A stretch of DNA of 64,000 nt from Bradyrhizobium canariense (lineage in GTDB: Bacteria > Pseudomonadota > Alphaproteobacteria > Rhizobiales > Xanthobacteraceae). The stretch covers positions 367 through 64,366 of the forward strand of contig NZ_VSST01000084.1 in the NCBI RefSeq assembly GCF_019402665.1, in the 5' to 3' direction. Position numbers and translations under genes: made by a program. Below the pieces are notes generated by a model. The model searched no databases. It saw only the letters and a list, made by a program, of their open reading frames with translations, and was not told where the DNA came from. Shown piece by piece: positions 36,605 through 44,216 of this stretch (its first letter is position 1; every line of letters starts with the position of its first letter).

Positions 36605-37156
36605 CTACCCCGCCTCGTCCGTCACCATCCGCGCCACGACGCGGTCGCGGCGGATGAAATGGTGCCACAGGGCGGCGATCACGTGAAACGCGATCAAGGC
36701 GAGCAGCACATAGGCAAAGAGGATGTGGCGGTCTTCATAGACGCCCGCTGCCGCGCGGTCGGGAGCGGTGAATTGCGGCACGTGAAACAGGCCGAAGAAG
36801 TCCGAATAATCAGGTGCGTGCGCACCGGAATGCGCCCAACCGAGTATGGTGACGACGATGACGGCGAGGTAGAGCGCGCCGTGACTGACATGGGCCGCGA
36901 TCTTCTGCCAGCGCGAGGTCTCGGCCGGCATGGCGGGCGTCGGGTTGATGAGGCGCCAGACCAGGCGCAGCACGGTGAGCAGCAGGATCACATAGCCGAT
37001 ATCGGCGTGGATCGAACGGTAGAAGAAGCGGTCGGGACGCGCCGGCATGTGGTTCATCCACCACCCGAAGCCAATCATGCCGATGATGGTCAGCGCCAGA
37101 CTCCAGTGCAGCCATCGGGAAATGCTGCCCCAGCCGTTGCTGGTATTTCTGATCAT
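36605..37156 (-). CDS. Cytochrome b561
   Basis: A 183-residue four-helix membrane cytochrome of the bacterial CybB type. Haem-ligand histidines are expected in SRWLHWSLAL (helix 1), SIHADIGYVI, AAHVSHGALYLAV and LLALIAFHVIAALWHHF, all present. It transfers electrons between quinones and periplasmic partners. A ggagag site supports the ATG at 37156. It stands alone, facing away from murI. Confidence 0.9.
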   Translation of the reverse strand: MIRNTSNGWGSISRWLHWSLALTIIGMIGFGWWMNHMPARPDRFFYRSIHADIGYVILLLTVLRLVWRLINPTPAMPAETSRWQKIAAHVSHGALYLAVIVVTILGWAHSGAHAPDYSDFFGLFHVPQFTAPDRAAAGVYEDRHILFAYVLLALIAFHVIAALWHHFIRRDRVVARMVTDEAG

Positions 37157-37329
37157 GTCGGCTCTCCGGAGTTTTGCGGGCCTGTCCCTATCCGCACCGC
37201 AGTACGGCAGCTGATACCGGGACCATGCGGCAATCGCGAAATTGAATCCATCCAAATTGGCCCTCAGCGCCCCTGCCGCAAAACCGCCCCAAAAACCGAA
37301 TGGTAACCATGTCCGGCTAGAGTGATCAC

Positions 37330-38127
37330 GTGACCAATTCTCCGACGATTCTGGTGTTCGATTCCGGCCTTGGCGGGCTCACGGTCCTGCGTGAGGTCGT
37401 GGCCGCGCGCTCCGACGCGCATTACGTCTACGTCGCGGACGACGCCTTCTTCCCCTATGGCCACCACAGCGAGGACGCGATCATCGCCCGCGTGGTGCCG
37501 TTGATGGGGGAACTGATCGGCACGCACGATCCTGACCTCGTCGTCATCGCCTGCAACACGGCGTCTACCCTGGTCCTATCGCACTTACGCGCCGCTTATT
37601 CCTTGCCCTTCGTCGGCACGGTGCCGGCGATCAAGCCGGCCTGCGCGCAGTCGAGGAGCCGGCGCGTGTCGGTGCTCGGCACCAAAGGCACGGTGAAGCG
37701 CGAATACACCAAGGCGCTGATCCGCGATTTCGCGCAAGGCTGCGAGGTGACGCTGGTCGGCTCGCCCGAGCTGGCCGCGCTGGCTGAAGCCGAGCTCAGC
37801 GGCTCTCCCGTCAGCGACGACGCCATCCTCGCCGAGCTCGCCCCGTGTTTCGTCGGCGATGCCGGGGACGCAGGCGCACGCACTGACACCGTGGTGCTCG
37901 CCTGCACGCATTACCCGCTGCTGCTCGACCGGCTGAAACAGCTCGCGCCCTGGCCGGTCGACTGGATCGATCCGGCGCCCGCGATCGCCCGCCGCGTCTC
38001 GGATCTGCTCGGCCCGCACACCGGCGGCATCGCGCAATCCGGCGCCGAGATGATCTTCACCTCGAATCGCGTGCATGGCCTTTCGGCCGTGCTGACGCCG
38101 TTCTTCGGCGGCCGCATTCCGGCCTGA
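37330..38127 (+). CDS. murI: Glutamate racemase
   Basis: A 265-residue racemase supplying D-glutamate for peptidoglycan. The two catalytic cysteines are C75 (VIACNTAST) and C192 (VLACTHYPLL); the N-terminal LVFDSGLGGLTVLREV is diagnostic. Starts at GTG. It diverges from cytochrome b561. Confidence 0.95.
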   Translation: MTNSPTILVFDSGLGGLTVLREVVAARSDAHYVYVADDAFFPYGHHSEDAIIARVVPLMGELIGTHDPDLVVIACNTASTLVLSHLRAAYSLPFVGTVPAIKPACAQSRSRRVSVLGTKGTVKREYTKALIRDFAQGCEVTLVGSPELAALAEAELSGSPVSDDAILAELAPCFVGDAGDAGARTDTVVLACTHYPLLLDRLKQLAPWPVDWIDPAPAIARRVSDLLGPHTGGIAQSGAEMIFTSNRVHGLSAVLTPFFGGRIPA

Positions 38128-38184
38128 CCTTGCGCCTCGGCGACGCGCTGCTAGGCTCCGTCGTCATCCCTTCGCAGGCATAAC

Positions 38185-38958
38185 ATGTCGGTCCCCGCAA
38201 CTCCGCTCAACCGTCTCCGCCAGCTCTGGCGCGAGGGTCGTCCCGCCTTCGGCGCGATCGCGACGATCCCGAGCGTGCAGACCGTGCAGATCATGGCGCG
38301 CTCACTCGACTGGATCATCGTCGATCTCGAGCATGGGCCGATTGGATTGACCGAAGCACATGCGATGATCGCGGCCACCACCGGCACACCGTGCACACCG
38401 CTGGTGCGGATCGCGGCGAACGAGCCATGGCTTGCGAAGGCACCGATGGACATCGGCGCCTTCGGCATCAATTTCCCGATGATTACCAATCGCACTGAAG
38501 CCGAGAAAGCGGTGCGCAGCGTGCGCTATCCGCCACGCGGCGATCGGCTCTGGGGTCCGTTCCATGCGCCATTCCGCTGGGGCCAGTCGATGCCGGACTA
38601 CATGGCCAGCGCCGACGACGAGATGATCTGCATGATCACGATCGAGCACGTCGACGCCGTCAACCGCATCGACGAGATCATGGCCACGCCCGGCATCGAC
38701 GTCGCCGTAATCGGCCCCGGCGATCTCGCCACCTCCATCAACAAGCGCGGCCAGATGGACGATCCGGAATTGCTGGAGCTGGTGGCGCGGGCCGAGGCCG
38801 GCATCCTCAGAAGCGGCGTGCCGATCGGCGGCGTGGCGCGGACCGCAGACCAGGCCAACGCCTTGGTCGACCGCGGCTACCGCGCGATCGCGCTCGGCTT
38901 CGACTGGTCGCTATTCCAGCGCGGCATCATTGCGGCGTTCGAGGGGATCAAGCGCTGA
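38185..38958 (+). CDS. HpcH/HpaI family aldolase
   Basis: A 257-residue class II pyruvate-dependent aldolase of the HpcH/HpaI/citrate lyase beta group. The metal and substrate segments FGAIATIPSVQTVQIMA, DWIIVDLEHGP, TIEHVDAVNRIDEI and VIGPGDLATSI are present. Enzymes of this group cleave 4-hydroxy-2-oxo acids, for example 4-hydroxy-2-oxoheptanedioate, but no hpc/hpa genes are near, so the substrate is unknown. Follows murI by 57 bases. Confidence 0.88.
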   Translation: MSVPATPLNRLRQLWREGRPAFGAIATIPSVQTVQIMARSLDWIIVDLEHGPIGLTEAHAMIAATTGTPCTPLVRIAANEPWLAKAPMDIGAFGINFPMITNRTEAEKAVRSVRYPPRGDRLWGPFHAPFRWGQSMPDYMASADDEMICMITIEHVDAVNRIDEIMATPGIDVAVIGPGDLATSINKRGQMDDPELLELVARAEAGILRSGVPIGGVARTADQANALVDRGYRAIALGFDWSLFQRGIIAAFEGIKR

Positions 38959-39031
38959 CGGCAAAGCCGATTGCCACCTTGCCGGGAACTGCTGCGCTGC
39001 TAGGCTCAGTCGTTCCAGGGAGGAAAAAACC

Positions 39032-39415
39032 ATGTTCAAAAAGACTTTGCTCGCTCTCGCCTTCACCGGCCTCGCTGTTGCGGCCTTCGCCCAGCAGCCC
39101 GGCATCAAACGCACCCCGCTCCAGAAGGTCGAATTTCCGGATGGCTACAACACCATCACGGCCATCGCGGAGGTCCCGGCGGGCGGCGCGGCCGGTCGCC
39201 ATACCCATCCGGGCATCGAGACCGGTTACGTGCTCGAAGGCGAACTCAATCTCCTTATCGACGGGCAGCCGGAAAAGACGCTGAAAGCCGGCGATTCCTA
39301 CCAGATCCCGGCGGGCGTCGTGCATGACGCCAAAGCCCACGGCGACAAGGCTATGAAAGTGCTTGGAGTTTACATCGTCGACAAGACCAAGCCGCTGGCC
39401 TCGCCGGCACCCTGA
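39032..39415 (+). CDS. Secreted cupin-domain protein
   Basis: A 127-residue protein with a signal peptide (1-20, ...LAVAAFA) and one cupin domain. Metal-ligand histidines and glutamate are in GRHTHPGIETGYVLEGE, and the second motif is IPAGVVHDAKAHGD. A strong agggagga site fixes the start. Small periplasmic cupins of this kind are common and uncharacterised. Follows the aldolase by 73 bases. A 9-base hairpin without a T-run lies downstream at 39466-39486. Confidence 0.82.
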   Translation: MFKKTLLALAFTGLAVAAFAQQPGIKRTPLQKVEFPDGYNTITAIAEVPAGGAAGRHTHPGIETGYVLEGELNLLIDGQPEKTLKAGDSYQIPAGVVHDAKAHGDKAMKVLGVYIVDKTKPLASPAP

Positions 39416-39520
39416 TGCGGCGAACCGACCGGCCCCACGCGGGTTGGTTCGTGCTAGAGCAGGCGGCGAGCGGGAACCCCGCTCGCTGCACAAACTTTAA
39501 TCAGGGGAAACCAAAGAGCG

Positions 39521-40288
39521 ATGCGCGGGACGCCCAAGACCATTTCGCTGCCGCGTCGCCTGATTGTCGACCTCATGCACGCCTCGATGGGCGTGCCCTT
39601 CGTGTCCCTGTCCCGTTCGCTCGATGTCGGCCCCCTGCTGGAGGCCCGCGCGGGCGCGATGGCACCAGCCGGCTGGGCGGCCATGTTCGTCAAGGCTTTT
39701 GCCCTGGTCGCCAGGGACGAGCCGGTCCTGCGTACCGTCTATGCCAAATGGCCCTGGCCGTCGCTTTACGAACTGCCGAAGAGCGTGGCGTCGGTGGCCA
39801 TTGCCCGGGTCGAGGGCGGCGAGGAATGCGTGATCCCGCAGCGAATCGCGGCTCCCGAGGCCATGACGCTGGCTGCGGTCGACGCCGAGATCCGGCACGC
39901 CAAGACCGCCCCGATCGACGAAATTCCCATGTTCCGCAAGATCATGCGGGCGACCCGCCTGCCGCTGCCGCTGCGGCGGCTGTCCTGGGCGATAGGGCTG
40001 AATTTCGGCCGGCAGCGCGGCAACTGGTTCGGCAGCTTCGCGGTGAGCTCGGTGGCTGCCTATGGCGGCGGCGAACTTCACCCCATCACGCCGGGCCCGT
40101 TCATCGTCAGCTATGGGGTGGTCGGGCCCGACCGGACCATCCATGTCGTGATCCGCTGGGATCATCGGGTCACCGACGCCGCCCCGATCGCCCGGGTCCT
40201 GACCCGGCTGGAACAGGTCCTGAACACTGAAATCGCTGCCGAATTGCGGGCGGCCGGGTCAAAGCCGATCCGGGCGGTCGGAACGTGA
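39521..40288 (+). CDS. Lone 2-oxoacid dehydrogenase-type acyltransferase domain
   Basis: A 255-residue protein resembling the catalytic domain of E2 acyltransferases (CoA-dependent, chloramphenicol acetyltransferase fold) but without lipoyl or E1/E3-binding domains. The catalytic motif normally DHRxxDG reads DHRVTDAA, so the histidine is kept and the Gly is Ala. Other family-like pieces are RRLIVDLMHASMGVPFV and the near-motif SSVAAYGG. It stands just upstream of rpsD. The acyl acceptor is unknown. Confidence 0.72.
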   Translation: MRGTPKTISLPRRLIVDLMHASMGVPFVSLSRSLDVGPLLEARAGAMAPAGWAAMFVKAFALVARDEPVLRTVYAKWPWPSLYELPKSVASVAIARVEGGEECVIPQRIAAPEAMTLAAVDAEIRHAKTAPIDEIPMFRKIMRATRLPLPLRRLSWAIGLNFGRQRGNWFGSFAVSSVAAYGGGELHPITPGPFIVSYGVVGPDRTIHVVIRWDHRVTDAAPIARVLTRLEQVLNTEIAAELRAAGSKPIRAVGT

Positions 40289-40304
40289 TTCCAGGCCATT
40301 CGCA

Positions 40305-40333
40305 TTGACAGCGAGCCCCAAATCCCCCTAAAA
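40305..40333 (+). promoter_or_regulatory. Probable sigma-70 promoter of rpsD
   Basis: A perfect ttgaca (40305-40310) is followed 17-18 bases later by ctaaaag. It precedes rpsD by about 150 bases, leaving a long leader. Typical of strong ribosomal-protein promoters. Confidence 0.55.
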
Positions 40334-40343
40334 GCCGCTTGCT

Positions 40344-40365
40344 CGCGGGCCGATTTCGGCCCGCG
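40344..40365 (+). promoter_or_regulatory. Hairpin in the rpsD leader
   Basis: cgcgggccg (40344-40352) pairs perfectly with cggcccgcg (40357-40365) around a 4-base loop. No T-run follows, so it is not a plain terminator. A second short repeat (cgcgaagcgtttcgcg) overlaps its right side. It could take part in leader control of S4, but that is speculation. Confidence 0.4.
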
Positions 40366-40485
40366 AAGCGTTTCGCGACCCGTGGTCCTGTCCCTTAAGC
40401 TTTGGGGATCGGACCTGTCAGTGCCGGGCTAGCCCGTCACACAGGAGGGCGCGTTTCCTCAAACCAAGTACCTGAAGAGGACGCG

Positions 40486-41103
40486 ATGACTAAGCGCAGT
40501 GAGGCGAAGTACAAACTCGATCGCCGTATGGGCCAGAACATCTGGGGCCGCCCGAAGAGCCCCGTGAACCGCCGCGAATACGGCCCCGGCCAGCACGGCC
40601 AGCGCCGCAAGGGCAAGCTCTCCGACTTCGGCGTGCAGCTGCGCGCCAAGCAGAAGCTGAAGGGTTATTACGCCAACATCTCCGAGCGTCAGTTCCACAG
40701 CATCTATGTCGAAGCCAGCCGCCTCAAGGGTGATACCGGCGAGAACCTGATCGGCCTGCTCGAGCGCCGTCTCGACGCGGTCGTGTACCGCGCCAAGTTC
40801 GTCTCGACGATCTTCGCCGCGCGCCAGTTCATCAATCACGGCCACGTCAAGGTGAACGGCCGCAAGGTCAACATCTCGAGCTATCTGGTCAAGCTCGGCG
40901 ATGTGATCGAGGTCAAGGAATCCTCCAAGCAGCTCGCTCACGTTCTCGAAGCCAGCCAGCTCTCCGAGCGTGACACCCCCGACTATCTCGAAGTTGACCA
41001 CGGCAAGATGACCGCGAAATACATTCGCATCCCGCACCTCTCGGACGTGCCGTTCCCGGTGCAGATGGAGCCGCATCTGGTCGTCGAATTCTATTCGCGC
41101 TGA
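40486..41103 (+). CDS. rpsD: 30S ribosomal protein S4
   Basis: A 205-residue S4, the normal length. The N-terminus MTKRSEAKYKLDRRMGQNIW lacks the zinc-binding cysteines found in some S4 proteins. The S4 RNA-binding domain (LERRLDAVVYRAKF, RQFINHGHVKVNGRKV) is complete. S4 nucleates 30S assembly on 16S rRNA. It is single here, outside the main ribosomal operons. gaagagg lies upstream of the ATG and a strong terminator follows. Confidence 0.97.
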   Translation: MTKRSEAKYKLDRRMGQNIWGRPKSPVNRREYGPGQHGQRRKGKLSDFGVQLRAKQKLKGYYANISERQFHSIYVEASRLKGDTGENLIGLLERRLDAVVYRAKFVSTIFAARQFINHGHVKVNGRKVNISSYLVKLGDVIEVKESSKQLAHVLEASQLSERDTPDYLEVDHGKMTAKYIRIPHLSDVPFPVQMEPHLVVEFYSR

Positions 41104-41127
41104 TAGTTCGGCAGATCAAAGTTCAAA

Positions 41128-41151
41128 GGCCCCGGTTTCCGGGGCCTTTTT
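41128..41151 (+). terminator. Rho-independent terminator of rpsD
   Basis: ggccccgg (41128-41135), loop ttt, ccggggcc (41139-41146), then ttttt. The perfect 8-base stem plus T-run is a textbook intrinsic terminator, 25 bases after the rpsD stop. Confidence 0.9.
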
Positions 41152-41217
41152 GTTTGGGCCAGCCATTCCCATGTCTCGATCCACTTGTGCTATGATTGCA
41201 AGTAATGGAGCTACATG

Positions 41218-41445
41218 ATGACGCGTCTTCTGGAAGAGGCCTTTAACACGGTTTCCGCCCTGCCCGATTCAGAGCAGGACGAGCTGGCGCGGACGCTGCT
41301 TGAGTTCGCCGGGGTCGATCAGCCTCCGATCCAGCTGACGGCGGCGGAAGAGGCCGATCTCGCCGAGGCCGAAGCTGAAATCGCCCGTGGCGAACTGGCC
41401 AGCGCTGACGAAGTTCGAGCGATGTGGACAAAGCACGGGCTGTGA
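41218..41445 (+). CDS. Antitoxin-like protein of a ParE/RelE-type module
   Basis: A 75-residue acidic protein (LLEEAFNTVSALPDSEQDELART..., ending EVRAMWTKHGL), the pattern of antitoxins that sit before ParE/RelE toxins in rhizobia. The ATG at 41218 has ggag seven bases upstream; an ATG one codon earlier is too close. A tatgat hexamer at 41191-41196 may be its -10. It overlaps the following toxin remnant as GTGA. It should now lack a working partner. Confidence 0.75.
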   Translation: MTRLLEEAFNTVSALPDSEQDELARTLLEFAGVDQPPIQLTAAEEADLAEAEAEIARGELASADEVRAMWTKHGL

Positions 41446-41727
41446 ATGTCCGTTACACAAAGCGAGCACTCGCCCAGATCGACGAAGTTCTGACCTATAT
41501 CGAGGCGCGATCGCCCCCAGGGAGCGAGCCACGCGCGCGACCGCATTGCTGCTCTCATCGCGCTGCTCCAGGCTCACCCTTATGCAGGACGACCGACCAC
41601 TCGTGCATACGTCCGTCGCTTGCCGGTCAATCCTTATCCGTATCTGATAGACTATCGTGTGACTGTGACGGAAATCGTTATTATGCGGTTTCGTCACGCC
41701 GCTCGCCGTCCACCCAGAACTCGCTGA
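41442..41727 (+). pseudogene. Frameshifted ParE-like toxin
   Basis: Starting at the GTG that overlaps the antitoxin stop, the frame encodes VNVRYTKRALAQIDEVLTYI and EARSPPG, typical of ParE. After about 41520-41523 one extra base shifts the frame: the +1 frame then continues ASHARDRIAALIALLQ, AGRPTTRAYVRRLPVNPYPY and ends VIMRFRHAARRPPRTR with a stop at 41725-41727. Removing one base restores a full ParE of about 94 residues. Unless the base is a sequencing error, the toxin is dead. Confidence 0.85.
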
Positions 41728-41763
41728 CCGCGAGTGGGTACCATTCCCTTAGGGAGCAAGTTG

Positions 41764-42831
41764 ATGCTCTACACCCCTTCCCCGATCGATCCCAAGGCGC
41801 CGCCGGTGCGCATCAATTTGCTCTCGGACACACAGACCAAGCCGACACCTGCGATGCGCGAGGCGATGGCGCGGGCGGAGGTCGGCGACGAGCAGGTCGG
41901 CGACGATCCGACCGTGAACGCCCTGTGCGCGCGCGTCGCCGAGCTGCTCGGCAAGGAAGCCGCGGTGTACATGCCGTCAGGCACGATGTGCAACGTCACC
42001 GCGACGCTGGTGCATTGCCGCCCCGGCGACGAGATCCTCGCCCATGAGAGCGCGCACATCATCGCGCGCGAAGGCGGGGCGCATGCCGCGATCGGCGGCT
42101 TCCAGGTCACGCAATTGAAGGGACCCGACGGCCAGTTCACGCCGGAGACCTTTCGCAGAGCGCTGCATCCGCGTACCCGCTACCAACCGCCGCAGACGGT
42201 GGTCAGCGTCGAGCAGACCGCCAATATCGGCGGCGGCACGATCTGGAAGAAGGCCGCGCTCGACCAGATCGTCGCGATCGCGAAACAACATGGCCTCGTC
42301 ACCCACATGGACGGCGCGCGCCTGCTCAACGCCACTGTCGCGAGCGGCATCTCGCCGCGCGACATGACCGCGGGCTGGGATTCGGCCTGGATCGACTTCT
42401 CGAAGGGCTTGGGCGCGCCGATCGGCGGCGTGCTGGCGGGCTCGCGCGCTTTCATTGATGCGGTCTGGCAATGGAAGCAGCGGCTCGGCGGCTCGATGCG
42501 ACAGGCCGGAATCTGCGCGGCGGCTTGCATCTACGCGCTCGACCATCACGTCGAGCGGCTTGCCGACGATCACGCCAATGCGCGCGCGCTCGCCCGCGGA
42601 TTGTCGCAGATCGCAGGCGTCGAGGTGCAGGAGCCCGAAACCAACCTGGTGTTCTTCAAGCCCGATGGTGCCGGCATTCCCGGCGACAAGATGGTCGCGG
42701 CATTGCGCCAGCGCGGCGTGACGCTTGCGATGATGGACGGCCGCATCCGCGCCTGCACCCATCTCGACGTCAATGCCAGTCAGATCGAGGAGACGATCGG
42801 ATATATCCGCGAGATCGTGCGCGGGGTGTAA
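41764..42831 (+). CDS. Low-specificity threonine aldolase (beta-eliminating lyase family)
   Basis: A 355-residue PLP enzyme splitting L-threonine or allo-threonine to glycine and acetaldehyde. AVYMPSGTMCNVTATLVH, AHESAHI, HMDGARLLNA and the PLP-lysine segment WIDFSKGLGAPIGGVL are characteristic. A gggag site supports the ATG at 41764. It lies 36 bases after the toxin remnant. Repeat copy B begins 13 bases after the stop. Confidence 0.9.
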   Translation: MLYTPSPIDPKAPPVRINLLSDTQTKPTPAMREAMARAEVGDEQVGDDPTVNALCARVAELLGKEAAVYMPSGTMCNVTATLVHCRPGDEILAHESAHIIAREGGAHAAIGGFQVTQLKGPDGQFTPETFRRALHPRTRYQPPQTVVSVEQTANIGGGTIWKKAALDQIVAIAKQHGLVTHMDGARLLNATVASGISPRDMTAGWDSAWIDFSKGLGAPIGGVLAGSRAFIDAVWQWKQRLGGSMRQAGICAAACIYALDHHVERLADDHANARALARGLSQIAGVEVQEPETNLVFFKPDGAGIPGDKMVAALRQRGVTLAMMDGRIRACTHLDVNASQIEETIGYIREIVRGV

Positions 42832-42844
42832 GCCGAGCAGTCCT

Positions 42845-42921
42845 GTAGCCCGGGTGAGCGAAGCGATACCCGGGACTTCACTCGCAGAGACCCCGGATGT
42901 CGCTGCGCTCATCCGGGCTAC
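42845..42921. repeat. Dispersed imperfect palindrome, copy B
   Basis: Same 77-base element as at 26127-26203 and 52889-52965 (gtagcccgggtgagcgaagc ... gctcatccgggctac). It lies between the convergent ends of the threonine aldolase and the serine hydrolase. Confidence 0.8.
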
Positions 42922-42952
42922 TGCTCTTATCCGACAGCAAAACAACGGCGGT

Positions 42953-44215
42953 TCACCGCCCCATCGCCTGGTAGATCAGCGTCTTCAGCGCCAGCTGAAT
43001 CCGGCCGCGCTGCGTCGGGGTCTGCACCATGAAGATCCCGAACAGGTCGTCCTCGGGATCGATGAAAAAGAACGTGCCGCCGACGCCGTCCCAGCGATAT
43101 TCCCCGAGCGGCCACGCCGTCCCAGGGGGCACCGAGGTGCGCACGGCGAAGCCGAGACCAAAGCCGGAAGATCCACCCGGATAATAGTTCTGGTCGCGCG
43201 CGATCTTCGTCTCCGGCCCGATATGATCCGAGGCCATCAGCGCGATGGTCTCCGGCTTGAGATAGCGTCGGCCCTCATAAGTGCCGCCGTTGAGCAGCAT
43301 CTGGGCGAAGCGGGCGTAGTCGCCTACCGTGCCGACCATGCCGCCACCGCCCGATTCCCAGGTCGCGGGCCGCCTGATGTCGCGGACCTGCGTCGTCGGA
43401 TTGATGTTGCGATCCCCCGGCATCGGCTCGGCGATGCGCGGGAATTTGGCGAGATCTGCGACGAAGAAAGCCGTCTCGGTCATGCCGAGCGGATCGAGCA
43501 GCCGCTCCTTCTCGAACTGCAGCAGCGACTTTCCGGCAATGATTTCGACGACGCGGCCGAGCACGTCGGTGGAATAGCCATAGTCCCACACCGTGCCGGG
43601 CTGCTCGACCAGCGGCAGCGTGGCGACCTTGGCGGCGAATTCGGCGTTGGTCAGATTGCTGTTGAAGAGATTGGCGTCCGCATAGAGCTCGCGCACCATA
43701 CCGCCGCCGTAATAGCCGTAAGGCAGCCCCGAGGTGTGGCGCAGCAGATCCGTGATTGTGATGGGTCGCTCCAGCGGCTCCATCGCCAGGGCGACTTTGC
43801 CGTCCTCGGCCTTCTTCTCGATGCCGACCTTCATGCCGGCGAAGGCCGGAATGTATTTCGAGACGGGATCGTCGAGCGACAGCTTGCCCTCCTCAACCAG
43901 CATCATCGCCATGACTGAGGTGACCGGCTTCGACATCGAGTAGAGGCGGAAGATCGTGTCCGCGCTCATCGAGAGTTCGGTCGCGACGTCGCGGACGCCG
44001 AAATTCTGATAATAGACCGGCTTGCCGTGCTGCTGAAGCAGCAGGATGGCGCCGGGGATCTTGCCGGTGGCGACCTCGTTGCGGATGTAGTCGGAAACCT
44101 TCGCCAGCCCCGCGGGCGAGAGCGTGCGGACCGCAGGTCTCTCGGAGCCCGCCTTCGCAACGATGCCGCCGCCGACAAGGACGAGCGCCGCGATCAATGC
44201 GCGGCGTCCGAACAT
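42953..44215 (-). CDS. Serine hydrolase, class C beta-lactamase/EstB family (paralogue 1)
   Basis: A 420-residue protein with an N-terminal hydrophobic signal (7-22) and a beta-lactamase-related fold. The catalytic SxxK is S93-M-S-K96 (YSMSKPVTS); the tyrosine motif reads WDYGYSTDVL. Family members are esterases, D-aminopeptidases or amide hydrolases rather than true beta-lactamases. The ATG at 44215 lies one base after the upstream paralogue's stop, with ggag upstream. Product of a tandem duplication. Likely periplasmic; substrate unknown. Confidence 0.87.
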   Translation of the reverse strand: MFGRRALIAALVLVGGGIVAKAGSERPAVRTLSPAGLAKVSDYIRNEVATGKIPGAILLLQQHGKPVYYQNFGVRDVATELSMSADTIFRLYSMSKPVTSVMAMMLVEEGKLSLDDPVSKYIPAFAGMKVGIEKKAEDGKVALAMEPLERPITITDLLRHTSGLPYGYYGGGMVRELYADANLFNSNLTNAEFAAKVATLPLVEQPGTVWDYGYSTDVLGRVVEIIAGKSLLQFEKERLLDPLGMTETAFFVADLAKFPRIAEPMPGDRNINPTTQVRDIRRPATWESGGGGMVGTVGDYARFAQMLLNGGTYEGRRYLKPETIALMASDHIGPETKIARDQNYYPGGSSGFGLGFAVRTSVPPGTAWPLGEYRWDGVGGTFFFIDPEDDLFGIFMVQTPTQRGRIQLALKTLIYQAMGR

Positions 44216-44216
44216 G

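Noticed and set aside
39466..39486. A 9-base-pair hairpin (gcgagcggg with cccgctcgc) read as a terminator
   Set aside because: No T-run follows, so intrinsic termination is not supported.
41424..42047. A 207-codon frame running from the toxin start into the threonine aldolase gene
   Set aside because: Only its first part is ParE; the rest is the wrong frame after the one-base shift and overlaps an unambiguous enzyme.
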